From: Marivita sp051859345
GTDB lineage: Bacteria; Pseudomonadota; Alphaproteobacteria; Rhodobacterales; Rhodobacteraceae
Length of the DNA stretch: 64,000 nucleotides
Direction: 5' to 3'
Assembly (NCBI RefSeq): GCF_051859345.1
Contig: NZ_JBHYFV010000001.1
Coordinates: forward strand, 1 to 64,000
Both the position numbers and the translations under genes were made by a program. How positions within the stretch are numbered: the stretch's first letter is position 1; every line of letters starts with the position of its first letter. The notes beneath the pieces were generated by a model, which saw nothing but the letters and a program-made list of their open reading frames with translations, did not search any database and was not told the origin of the DNA. Positions 34,471-41,918 of the stretch are shown here, in pieces.

Positions 34471-35867
34471 ATGGACCTCTGAACATGCCGAGGCGCGACC
34501 CTTCCACCTTCGACTTTCCACCCAAAGAGGCCGAATGCGGCAGCTATGATGAGTGGGCGGCGGCTGGATACCCTGTCGATGGCGATGCAATTCGTTATGT
34601 GCCGGGCGCGCGAGTCTATAGCAAGCTGCACGGCGTCCGTGGCGAAATTCAAAGGATTGACCAACGCGGCGACATATACTTTTGTGCCGATGGCTGGCCT
34701 GCCGATGCGGCAACACTGCACGAGCGGAAACACCTTTCGCCTGTCGGCAAGCCTGAAAGCGGCGTAATCTACCCCGGCAAGTTGTCGCGCGTTGAGCAAC
34801 TGACTGGCGCGATGAAACCGCTCTCGGGTGTAAAGCCTGTCTTGTCAGGGCGCTATCTGGTGAAGGGATGGCTTGATCGGGGTTCTGCGTCTGTCGTCTA
34901 CGGCGAAAGCAATGTGGGCAAGACGTTCTTTGCTCTGGATCTTGCCTTCCATGTTGCGGCGCGCCTGCCGTGGCATGGCATCAAGGTCGCGGGCATGGGT
35001 GACAGGGAGTGGCCGGGAAAGGTCTATTACCTGGCACTCGAAGGCGGCTCAGGCTTCACCAACCGCATCTGCGCAATGCGTCAACATCGCTCTGACATTT
35101 TCGAGCGGATCGAAAGCGAGTGTGACTTTGTTCCTTGGCCTGTCACTATCGACCTGCACGGCGCAACTGACGGCGATGCAATCGCAAGTGCAATCGAGGA
35201 GTGCAACGAACCGACCGCGCTTGTCGTGATCGACACGCTGGCGCGGGCTATGGGCGATGGCGACGAGAACACGGCGAAAGACATGGGCCAGTTTGTCCGC
35301 AATGTGGACCTAATCCGGGAACGCACCGGCGCGCATGTGATGGTGATCCACCACAGCGGCAAGGACACCAGCAAGGGCGCACGGGGCAGCGGCAGCTTGC
35401 GCGGGGCTATCGACACAGAAATCGAACTCACGCGCTCAGGGGCCGTTATCATGGCCGAGGCGCGCAAGCAGCGTGAGATGCAGTGTGACGGAGTGTTCGC
35501 CTACACCCTGCAAGACGTGTTCATTGGGAACGATGAGGACGGCGAACCGGTAACATCTGCCGTTGTCCAGCCAACCGAACCTGTGAAGAAGACCACGCAA
35601 CTGAAGGGGCAGGCATTGATTGCCATGCAAGCCTTTGGCGATGCGTTGGCGGATCATGGTGAAAGCAAGACTGGTGAAGCGTTCCCTTCCAACCGCAAGT
35701 GCGTGTCCTTGGATCATTGGCGTGAATACTGTGATCGGCACAGCCTGACCGATGGCAGCGACTCTAGCGCAGCACGTCAAGCTTTTGGTCGAGCATGGAA
35801 GAGGTTGCAGGAGAAAGAGATCATCCGCGTGATCGACGGCTTTGCGTGGAAGTGTGCCGATGAATAG
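34467..35867 (+). CDS. RepA-like AAA_25 hexameric helicase
   Basis: 466 aa from GTG 34467 (GGAGG 7 bases upstream, GTGA overlap). After about 115 N-terminal residues comes a RecA-fold ATPase: Walker A GESNVGKT at 146-153, Walker B ALVVIDTLA with Asp256, MVIHHSGKDTSKGARGSGSLRGAID as the later DnaB/RepA-like motif. The C-terminus (about 390-466) looks like a winged helix. This family unwinds plasmid or phage origins; here it should start element replication. The GTGAC repeat array right after the stop supports a rep-origin module. Confidence 0.88.
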   Translation: MNGPLNMPRRDPSTFDFPPKEAECGSYDEWAAAGYPVDGDAIRYVPGARVYSKLHGVRGEIQRIDQRGDIYFCADGWPADAATLHERKHLSPVGKPESGVIYPGKLSRVEQLTGAMKPLSGVKPVLSGRYLVKGWLDRGSASVVYGESNVGKTFFALDLAFHVAARLPWHGIKVAGMGDREWPGKVYYLALEGGSGFTNRICAMRQHRSDIFERIESECDFVPWPVTIDLHGATDGDAIASAIEECNEPTALVVIDTLARAMGDGDENTAKDMGQFVRNVDLIRERTGAHVMVIHHSGKDTSKGARGSGSLRGAIDTEIELTRSGAVIMAEARKQREMQCDGVFAYTLQDVFIGNDEDGEPVTSAVVQPTEPVKKTTQLKGQALIAMQAFGDALADHGESKTGEAFPSNRKCVSLDHWREYCDRHSLTDGSDSSAARQAFGRAWKRLQEKEIIRVIDGFAWKCADE

Positions 35868-35871
35868 CACC

Positions 35872-36053
35872 GTGACAAGCGTGACAAAGCGTGACGTGTC
35901 ACTGTCCGTCACAAGGTCAAGCTACCGTGACAACCGTGACAACACCCTATGGGGTGTCACGTTATGTCACGCAGACCCAGCCATGAATTGGAATGCATCT
36001 GATCTGGTTCCAATGCCCCGGTTTTCTTTCGGGGGTGTTACCGGGCGTGTGAC
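35872..36053. repeat. GTGAC/GTCAC repeat array, possible origin
   Basis: Ten copies of GTGAC or its complement lie within 182 bp: forward at 35872, 35881, 35891, 35927, 35936, 36049 and reverse at 35898, 35908, 35956, 35966. Most are in pairs with 9-10 bp steps, one helical turn. The array begins five bases after the repA stop. Iteron-like spacing next to a helicase gene suggests an origin or an operator. A plus-strand frame from 35860 (starting MNSTVTSVTKRD) spans it and may be translated in part. Confidence 0.65.
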
Positions 36054-36075
36054 ATGTGCTTTCGCGCTGTGCCAG

Positions 36076-36399
36076 CTATTGAAAAGCCTGAATGTAAAGT
36101 GCCGCCGGATTGTCGAGGCAAAATCTCAGTGCATCAGAGGTTTCACTTACGCCTGCCCCCAAAGCGAAACCCTTTTCAAAAGTGATCGCACCGGCATATA
36201 TCAGCTCGTCGCGGGCCGATATTTTGCCAGTCTCTCCCAACATTCTTCGACCGACTGCATCGAAAGCGGAAGTGACCTCGTCACAACGTGTGGAGCGCAC
36301 GAGTTCGTCCCAAACCTGAAATGCGTAACGTGTTTCAACTTCCTTTGCGTACGATACATTTGCGGCGCAGAAACCAATAATAAGAAAAGCTTTCATCAT
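36076..36399 (-). CDS. small exported protein of unknown function
   Basis: 107 aa on the minus strand, opposite to the surrounding island genes. N-terminus MMKAFLIIGFCAANVSYA is a clear signal peptide, so the mature protein of about 90 residues (KEVETRYAFQVWDELVRSTRCDEVTSAFDAVGRRMLG...) is periplasmic. Two cysteines could form a disulphide. A longer plus-strand frame covers the same DNA but is Cys-rich and unlike a real protein. Its lone reversed position fits an independently expressed moron gene. Confidence 0.6.
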   Translation of the reverse strand: MMKAFLIIGFCAANVSYAKEVETRYAFQVWDELVRSTRCDEVTSAFDAVGRRMLGETGKISARDELIYAGAITFEKGFALGAGVSETSDALRFCLDNPAALYIQAFQ

Positions 36400-36428
36400 G
36401 AGTTGCTCACTTTTTGCGGTAGCTTCAC

Positions 36429-36632
36429 ATGAAGGCGTCCACCAAAGCAATCCGGCTCGTCGAAAGCCTCTCGATTCAAATGGCTCCAAAGGCCGGCGAC
36501 AAGGTGAAGCTGGGACCTTTTGATAAGAGTTCTGCGAAGAATGCTTTGAAGCGCGTTACTTGGCATGCCGAGGTCACAGCATCCAGCGCCCGTGCACCAG
36601 GACTAAACGCTCAGGAGAATTGCGCTCGATGA
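36429..36632 (+). CDS. possible N-terminal fragment of large terminase
   Basis: 67 aa, MKASTKAIRLVESLSIQMAPKAGDKVKLGPFDKSSAKNALKRV. The segment VESLSI...PKAGDKVKLGPF looks like the first 30 residues of many phage large terminase subunits (I/VESLxxxxGxxAGxxxxLxPFQ), but the Walker motifs that should follow are missing. It is therefore a remnant or a decoy-sized fragment. It overlaps the DUF5681 gene (ATGA). The resemblance is weak and from memory; it may be an unrelated small gene. Confidence 0.4.
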   Translation: MKASTKAIRLVESLSIQMAPKAGDKVKLGPFDKSSAKNALKRVTWHAEVTASSARAPGLNAQENCAR

Positions 36633-37063
36633 CCCGTAAAAACGGCTCCAATACGGAAGGCCGCAACCCCGACGGCACGTTTGCATCCGGCAACCCCGGA
36701 CGTCCAAAGGGCGCACGGCACAGAACCACGATGGCAGTCGAGGCGCTTCTTGACGGCAAACATGAAGCGCTGACGCAGAAGGCCATCGACAAAGCGCTTG
36801 AAGGTGACGTGACCGCCATCCGCCTCTGCCTGGATCGCATTTCACCGGCGCGCAAGGACACTCCGATTTCGTTCGACCTCCCCGACATCGAAACGGCAGA
36901 TGACGCGGCCAACGCCGCGCGCGGACTTCTGAAGGCACTTTCGGAGGGCGAGGTTACGCCGCTGGAAGCAGCATCGGTCATGGGAGTGATCGAGAACTTT
37001 CGCCGCGTGCTGGAAACGACCGAACTCGAAGAAAGGATCACCGCATTGGAGCAGAAAGCGTGA
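36629..37063 (+). CDS. DUF5681 protein, small-terminase-like
   Basis: 144 aa. Start MTRKNGSNTEGRNPDGTFASGNPGRPKGARHRTTMAVEALLDGKHEALTQKAIDKAL is the DUF5681 signature: a basic G-N-P-G-R-P-K-G nucleic-acid-binding stretch followed by helices. A Glu/Leu coiled-coil end (ELEERITALEQKA) may oligomerise. The family lies beside terminase genes in many prophages and is thought to act like a small terminase. AGGAGA is 10 bases upstream. In a satellite such a protein could redirect helper-phage packaging. Confidence 0.75.
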   Translation: MTRKNGSNTEGRNPDGTFASGNPGRPKGARHRTTMAVEALLDGKHEALTQKAIDKALEGDVTAIRLCLDRISPARKDTPISFDLPDIETADDAANAARGLLKALSEGEVTPLEAASVMGVIENFRRVLETTELEERITALEQKA

Positions 37064-37293
37064 AGGGCGTTGGTAATCGGGTCGCCAAGTTGGAAGACAG
37101 GCCACCGTGCCGTAGTTGTCCAGTGACTGAGCTGTCCGATGCTGAGCTCAAGCAACTTCTCTGGAAACACCTGCCACCGCTGTTTCGGGATTTTGGCATT
37201 TTCGACGCACCTGAGCGCTTTCCGGGACAAGAGGAGTTCGACCACATCCTAGGAAGCAACATCGTACCGATCCTTGAGGCACTGGCAGGATGA
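37060..37293 (+). CDS. small protein with RVAKLE start (1 of 3)
   Basis: 77 aa from GTG 37060, overlapping the DUF5681 stop (GTGA). It begins MKGVGNRVAKLEDR, a motif repeated at the starts of the next two genes, then has a Cys pair (CRSC) and a helical middle (SDAELKQLLWKHLPPLF). Similar short genes with RhxxLE starts follow DUF5681 in other Rhodobacterales prophages. Function unknown. Confidence 0.55.
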   Translation: MKGVGNRVAKLEDRPPCRSCPVTELSDAELKQLLWKHLPPLFRDFGIFDAPERFPGQEEFDHILGSNIVPILEALAG

Positions 37294-37373
37294 TCCGATT
37301 GCAGCTGGAACATTTACGCAGTTGTTTCTCGGGACTCACAGGACAGGGCAGTTAAGCAGAGAGGATAAAAGAC

Positions 37374-37631
37374 ATGAAGCAACTCGGAACACGAATCGGA
37401 AGGTTAGAAAACGCGTTCCCCGCGTTCAGTGTGAGGATTGGATGCAAAACCACCGTTGATCAAAGCCGTGCAACGCACATCTTCGGGGGTCAAACCCGTG
37501 CTACCACTCGTAGACAAAGTGAGGATCATGAGATGTTCCAAAGGCGGATACTTGAGGATGCCTGGAAATTTAACCAAGAGATATTTCCTGACGCGACAGT
37601 TATCCTAGACGCCGATGTAGTGAAGCTTTGA
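37374..37631 (+). CDS. small protein with RIGRLE start (2 of 3)
   Basis: 85 aa, MKQLGTRIGRLENAFPAFSV..., ending EIFPDATVILDADVVKL. The start shares the K-x-x-x-R-h-x-x-L-E pattern with its neighbours. AGAGGATAAAAGAC precedes ATG 37374. The 80 bp before it seem non-coding. No known domain. Confidence 0.5.
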   Translation: MKQLGTRIGRLENAFPAFSVRIGCKTTVDQSRATHIFGGQTRATTRRQSEDHEMFQRRILEDAWKFNQEIFPDATVILDADVVKL

Positions 37632-37632
37632 G

Positions 37633-37911
37633 ATGAAAAGAAAAGACAGAGTCGCGAAACTTGAAGGTGGTTCATCCAATTGCGGGATTACGATTCTCGC
37701 TCGTGCACCTGCGAACTGGACCTCCTGGCAAACATCTGAAGCACTGGCAGCGTTCTTGTCAGAAGAGGGCATTTCAAAATCCCACACTGCAGACATTCAA
37801 GCGAGTAGTAACATTGATGAGTTCGAAGTGTATTGGTGGGGCGACCTAGACGCAGCCATTTTGGCCTCTACCGAAAGCACTCACCGTATCGGGTGTAGAA
37901 TGCCGCTGTAG
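37633..37911 (+). CDS. small protein with RVAKLE start (3 of 3)
   Basis: 92 aa, MKRKDRVAKLEGGSSNCGITILARAPANWTSWQTSEALAAFLSEEGIS.... It starts 1 bp after the stop of the previous gene. The first eleven residues match the first small gene of the set; the rest differs, so these look like paralogues diverged beyond the N-terminal helix. Function unknown. Confidence 0.5.
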   Translation: MKRKDRVAKLEGGSSNCGITILARAPANWTSWQTSEALAAFLSEEGISKSHTADIQASSNIDEFEVYWWGDLDAAILASTESTHRIGCRMPL

Positions 37912-38373
37912 TCATGAAGATTACGCGTTTCGGGTCTCCAGGCTCAGTATTTTCCATTGGGGCAATAGCGCCACACGATTGTAATTAGCTTTCAAAAAAA
38001 TCTGTAAAAGTCACTGTTCAACGAGAAAATTTTCTCTGCCCGCGACTCCGCGAACTCCGTGGAACCAAATCATCACACGAGAGGACCCAAGCGATCCACC
38101 AGTGAGACGCTCTTAAAAAAAGAACAAATTGAAGAAAACGAATGCAGTGTAAGTTTCTTTGGGGCACAACCACCTGACCCATGTCGCCAGAAGGAAAGGC
38201 GCAAATAGCAGAAGCGCACCCGGTAGCACCGTTTTCGATTCGAAAAACAATCAAAGTAAACCAAAGGCGAACATCGGCAATTTGCTGATATGAATAGCCT
38301 AACAATGAATAATCGTGTTAATATGAGATCATGAAGAGTTACACGGACAGCATCGGAACGGCAGGATTACTCT
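37912..38373. other. AT-richer intergenic stretch, no firm gene
   Basis: About 460 bp with lower GC than the neighbours. A minus-strand frame ending at 38113 gives a hydrophobic peptide (VLPGALLLFAPFLLATWV) from a TTG start; this could be the remnant of a membrane protein, but it lacks a ribosome-binding site. Other open frames here look random. An AGGA ribosome-binding site for the next gene is at about 38363. Confidence 0.5.
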
Positions 38374-40113
38374 ATGGCAACCTTTCAGGAACTTATGCGC
38401 GCGGCTGTCAATGCAGATAATGCCGGGGACGCGGCTGCCGCAAAGCAGCTAGTGCAAATGGCGCAACCACTGCGCCCATCGGCAAACCAAGCCAATATGC
38501 AAAATCAGCCGATGCCGCCAGCGGCAAAGCCAAGTGAAAAAGTCCCGAACGGGCTGGTACGGGAGGCTCTTGAGGAGAAGGCACGGCGACAGGCGCTTTC
38601 ACCAGCCGATGCAGCGCGTGAGGAAGCGGCCCGCAGAAAGCGCAGAGTTGAACAAGCCTCGACCGTTGAAAGCCAAAGCCCACAAGAGGCGCGTTGGCGT
38701 GATGCGCCGCTTGTGGGCGGGCGGGAAAGCGACGGGAGGGAGCGCGGCTGGTTTCGTCGCACGTTCCTAGACGATGGCGATCCGGCAAGCATGAACCTTG
38801 GGGAAAGGGTTGCCGCAGGGCTGAACATCGCTGGGGAAAGCATGACAATGGGTCTTATCGGAGATGAGGCCGCAGGAGCTTTCGATCAACTCATAGGCCG
38901 GGGAGATTATGAAAGCCGCCGCGACTTCTACCGGGATCAAGAGGCACAGTTTCGGGATAGCAACCCCAAGACAGCTATTGCCGCAGACATTGGCGGTGCG
39001 CTTTTGGGGCCAGGTAAAGGTGCGGGCGCAATCATCAACAAAGGTTTGGGCACGGGTGCACGTGTCGCGCGTGGTGCAGCCGTTGGCGGTGCGACAGGCG
39101 CAATCTATGGCGCGGCTGAAGGCGAAGGGGATGCGGTAGACCGCATTTCACCCACCCTACAGGGCGCAACAGCAGGTGCCGTGGGTGGCGGTGTTCTGAC
39201 AGGTGTAGGGCAAGGCTTTCTGCGCGCTTCACAAGCTCTGAGCCGCTCACAGAGCGCCAAGGATGCCGCTCCGGCTGTGGAAGGCCTTAAAGACGCTGCA
39301 CAGCGCCTGTATCAGCAAGTTGACGAAAGCGGCGTGGTAGTGCCGCAAGGCCAGATCAGGGGGCTTAAAGCGGCAACGCAACGGATTGCGCAAGTTGCCG
39401 GGTATCATCCGCGCCTACACCCCCGTGTGTCTGTCCTCTTGGATGAAATCAGCAACATGCAGTCCGGGCCGACCGGGTTACGTGATATACAGGTTTTGCG
39501 CCGGATTGCAGGGAATGCCGCGCAGAGCATCCAGCCAGACGAGCGCCGCATTGCTGCGAAGCTGATCGACAACATAGACGAAACAGTCGAGCGTGTTGCG
39601 GGTGGCGAAGGGATGCGCGGGGCCAACAAGATGTGGGCCAAGATGCGCCGCTTCGAGGCTATCGAGAACATCATCGAGGACGCTGCTAATACCCCGAACT
39701 TTGAGCGGACCGTCCAAACCAAGTTGCGCGCCCTCTTGCGCAACAAGCGCCGGACCCGCGGCTTTTCAGGGGACGAGCTGAGAGCAATCACAAAGATTGC
39801 GAAAGGCGATGTAACATCCCGAAGCCTTCAGGCGTTGGGCAAAGCTTTATCACCTAACAGCCTTTCAGGTGTAGCCCTGACAGGTGGCGCAGCTTATGCG
39901 TCTGGACCAGGCGCTATCGCAATTCCTGCGGCTGGCATAGGCATGCAGGCAGCCGCAAATGCTGTAACGCGGGGGAGGATTCAAGACTTGCGGAAAACAA
40001 TGGGACGCACACCGCAACAAGATGCTATCGCCCGCGCCATTTCGGAAAGAAAGAACGTTTTGGCGCTTGGCGTTCCGGGCGGTGCGGTTGGGGTCAATGC
40101 ATTGGCCGAATAA
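38374..40113 (+). CDS. phage internal/DNA-ejection-like protein
   Basis: 579 aa, the largest island gene. The N-terminus MATFQELMRAAVNADNAGDAAAAKQLVQMAQ is a helical start seen in phage internal virion proteins. A charged region (80-110) follows, then Gly/Ala-rich hydrophobic stretches (about 195-280, GAIYGAAEGEG; and about 505-540, GVALTGGAAYASGPGAIAIPAAG) able to insert in membranes, with helical parts between. This fits proteins ejected with DNA by podovirus-like phages. No other virion gene is present, so its role in this element is open. Confidence 0.6.
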   Translation: MATFQELMRAAVNADNAGDAAAAKQLVQMAQPLRPSANQANMQNQPMPPAAKPSEKVPNGLVREALEEKARRQALSPADAAREEAARRKRRVEQASTVESQSPQEARWRDAPLVGGRESDGRERGWFRRTFLDDGDPASMNLGERVAAGLNIAGESMTMGLIGDEAAGAFDQLIGRGDYESRRDFYRDQEAQFRDSNPKTAIAADIGGALLGPGKGAGAIINKGLGTGARVARGAAVGGATGAIYGAAEGEGDAVDRISPTLQGATAGAVGGGVLTGVGQGFLRASQALSRSQSAKDAAPAVEGLKDAAQRLYQQVDESGVVVPQGQIRGLKAATQRIAQVAGYHPRLHPRVSVLLDEISNMQSGPTGLRDIQVLRRIAGNAAQSIQPDERRIAAKLIDNIDETVERVAGGEGMRGANKMWAKMRRFEAIENIIEDAANTPNFERTVQTKLRALLRNKRRTRGFSGDELRAITKIAKGDVTSRSLQALGKALSPNSLSGVALTGGAAYASGPGAIAIPAAGIGMQAAANAVTRGRIQDLRKTMGRTPQQDAIARAISERKNVLALGVPGGAVGVNALAE

Positions 40114-40190
40114 GCGGACGAAACGGATTGAGTGCAGCATTTGATCTGCCGCGCGCGGAGCGGCTGCCCCATAGTCCGCGCATGCTCCTA

Positions 40191-40481
40191 TCAGTCGCCC
40201 ATGACAACCGTGAACAAGAATAGGAAAATAATCCATCCGATCACGATGGATGGAACCGCGGCCAATGCCGTTTGATCTTCAATCTCAAAGAAGGTTCGTA
40301 TTGGCTCCAGGCTCAAAATCCAGTCGCCTGGCCAAGTCCATACCCAAGAGATAGCACCCCAAACATCCGAAATAGTGAAAATATCTGGCTCGCAGTCGAA
40401 GCCCATCAGATTCGGGGGCCAGGTAAAACGATCACCAAGGTCATACCGCTCCATGAACCGAACGCACTCTTTCCAGTTCAT
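40191..40481 (-). CDS. small membrane protein, second of a pair
   Basis: 96 aa, MNWKECVRFMERYDLGDRFTWPPNLMGFDCEPD..., with a Trp-rich middle and a C-terminal membrane helix (AAVPSIVIGWIIFLFLFTVV). ATG 40481 overlaps the stop of the upstream gene (ATGA) and has GAGCAAGG before it, which supports both genes. No known family. Orientation is opposite to the main island operons. Confidence 0.6.
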   Translation of the reverse strand: MNWKECVRFMERYDLGDRFTWPPNLMGFDCEPDIFTISDVWGAISWVWTWPGDWILSLEPIRTFFEIEDQTALAAVPSIVIGWIIFLFLFTVVMGD

Positions 40482-40672
40482 CCTTGCTCTCCAACGAAGA
40501 GATGCCGCCATCGTCGGTAAATGAGCCAAGCTGTAGCTCCAAAGCTTCCACAAATCAATCCGGGGATTGCTCCACCAGAAGAAGCGGCAACTGCCTCAAC
40601 GCCCGAGCCAACGGAAACTCCTGTTAGCAACACGACTGTGATTCCCCAAATTAATCCACCTACAAAGCGCAT
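40478..40672 (-). CDS. small two-helix membrane protein, first of a pair
   Basis: 64 aa, MRFVGGLIWGITVVLLTGVSVGSG...GAIPGLICGSFGATAWLIYRRWRHLF: two hydrophobic helices and a basic tail, so a small inner-membrane protein. GGAGA lies 9 bases upstream. It is coupled by ATGA to the following membrane protein. A role in membrane stress or superinfection exclusion is possible but unsupported. Confidence 0.55.
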   Translation of the reverse strand: MRFVGGLIWGITVVLLTGVSVGSGVEAVAASSGGAIPGLICGSFGATAWLIYRRWRHLFVGEQG

Positions 40673-40964
40673 TACTACAAATCTCCTAATTTTGACTTGT
40701 ATAGTGTGTTCTCAATTTCCGGTCGAAATAAGTATTTTGAAATGCGATTTCCGTTTCCCTGAACACAGCGAATGAGGGAACAAGAGCCCCTGCCGGCCAC
40801 CAAGACGAAACCCATGCTGCTCGGCAGGTTAAGCACGCAGAACCTTGTTCTCTTCGAGCGGTGCTGCTCAATATCGTTCGGCGAATATGTGACCGAACCA
40901 GAAACGCAGCGTCTAAAATGAACTTGGCAAGCTTAAGCGTCTATGGGCAAATTTGGCCTCCGAT

Positions 40965-41174
40965 TCACATAGTTTGTGCATCACCATCACGGATGCCAAG
41001 CCTTTCGGCTTCAGCGTCCAAATGCGCACCATGATCAAGGATTTCGCGGTTTGAGCCACCAACTAGGCGCAAGGCGCTATTTGGATCATCTGCTCGCGCC
41101 AGCCAAACTACTGTGGATTTCCCGCCAACAGCATTAACATCTGCGCGTTCCGATTTTATCTTGTATGTTTTCAT
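40965..41174 (-). CDS. hypothetical 69-residue protein
   Basis: MKTYKIKSERADVNAVGGKSTVVWLARADDPNSALRLVGGSNREILDHG...: a short, soluble alpha/beta-like protein with no recognised domain. Upstream on its strand the region is AT-rich with a weak ribosome-binding site. The 292 bp between it and the membrane-protein pair shows no supported gene. Confidence 0.45.
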   Translation of the reverse strand: MKTYKIKSERADVNAVGGKSTVVWLARADDPNSALRLVGGSNREILDHGAHLDAEAERLGIRDGDAQTM

Positions 41175-41276
41175 TCCGCTAAGATAGGGGCGTGGGTGCC
41201 CAAGCGCAAATCAAACCAACGATGGGGCAGATGCCAATATTGACCCACCACTGACGCGCGGGTTTGAGAATGCTTG

Positions 41277-41516
41277 TTAGTTGTCTTTTAGGGCCACGCC
41301 ATCGCCCTTGGAGACATCCCCGTTTCTGAGGAACTGGACGCCCGCCTCCTCCAAGACGCTACGCACTGCCTCTATTGTCGCGTGTCGCCCCCCGACCGCG
41401 CCTTGTGCCGCGTCTATTCTCTGGATCGTGGCATAGCTAACACCCGCCTTTACGCCCAGTTCCGCTGCCGTCCAACCTAGTAGTGTTCGCGCCGCTCTGA
41501 TCTGTTCGCCTGTCAT
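41277..41516 (-). CDS. XRE-type helix-turn-helix regulator
   Basis: 79 aa, MTGEQIRAARTLLGWTAAELGVKAGVSYATIQRIDAAQGAVGGRHATIEAVRSVLEEAGVQFL. This is a complete Cro/C1-type HTH (helices at about 4-14, 17-24, 28-36) ending in the common EEAGVEF pattern. It is divergent from the 41631 operon, so it probably controls that operon and itself from the 114-bp gap, like a lysogeny repressor. Confidence 0.82.
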   Translation of the reverse strand: MTGEQIRAARTLLGWTAAELGVKAGVSYATIQRIDAAQGAVGGRHATIEAVRSVLEEAGVQFLRNGDVSKGDGVALKDN

Positions 41517-41630
41517 TCTTCTGCCTTTGATATAAAAAGTATAGATTCTGCTAGTTTATGTATTGATAAGTGTTCTAGCATTACCTATATGTAACCTATC
41601 AAACCGAAAACACGAAGGAAAGGCAGACCA
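41517..41630. promoter_or_regulatory. divergent promoter region of the XRE regulator
   Basis: AT-rich gap between the regulator (minus) and the 41631 operon (plus). It holds TTGATATA near 41527, TTGATA at 41563-41568 and its complement TATCAA at 41597-41602, candidate operator half-sites. GAAGGAAAGG before 41631 is the ribosome-binding site of the plus gene. No -10/-35 pair is certain. Confidence 0.45.
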
Positions 41631-41918
41631 ATGACAAAAGTAAATGACAAAATCGACCGCGCCGCCCTGATGCGCAACGCCTGGAACTTGTATCGCACCA
41701 TCTTTGGCGGGGCGACGGGCCGCAACATCTTCCGCGCCGCACTTCGTCAAGCATGGCGCAATGCCAAGCGGGCCGTTGCTCTGGCGGCACTAGACGCCCA
41801 GCGCACGACTGCACAGAAGGCAGCGCACATTGCGCTTGTGACACTCGAAGCGAAAGACCGCTGGACCTCTGCCGATTATGAGGAAGCTGCAACTCTTCGT
41901 CAGCGGGTGGCAGCGTGA
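41631..41918 (+). CDS. small basic helical phage-type protein
   Basis: 95 aa, MTKVNDKIDRAALMRNAWNLYRTIFGGATGRNIFRAALRQAWRNAKRAVALAA.... Two WN/WR helices and a high Arg/Ala content suggest a helical nucleic-acid-associated protein. AAGGAAAGG lies upstream. The stop overlaps the next gene (GTGA). It is first in a run of seven plus-strand genes to 44552. Function unknown. Confidence 0.55.
   Translation: MTKVNDKIDRAALMRNAWNLYRTIFGGATGRNIFRAALRQAWRNAKRAVALAALDAQRTTAQKAAHIALVTLEAKDRWTSADYEEAATLRQRVAA

Noticed and set aside
35872..35970. CRISPR array
   Set aside because: Repeated unit is only five bases and spacing is 9-10 bp, with no repeat-spacer pattern; nothing CRISPR-like elsewhere in the window.
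35842..36432. Plus-strand frame of 196 aa after repA
   Set aside because: Beyond about 36060 it is Cys-rich and antisense to a protein with a clear signal peptide. Only its first part, over the GTGAC array, might be translated.
38018..38305. Minus-strand frame of 95 aa in the AT-rich gap
   Set aside because: No ribosome-binding site and composition like random sequence; three frames are partly open here.
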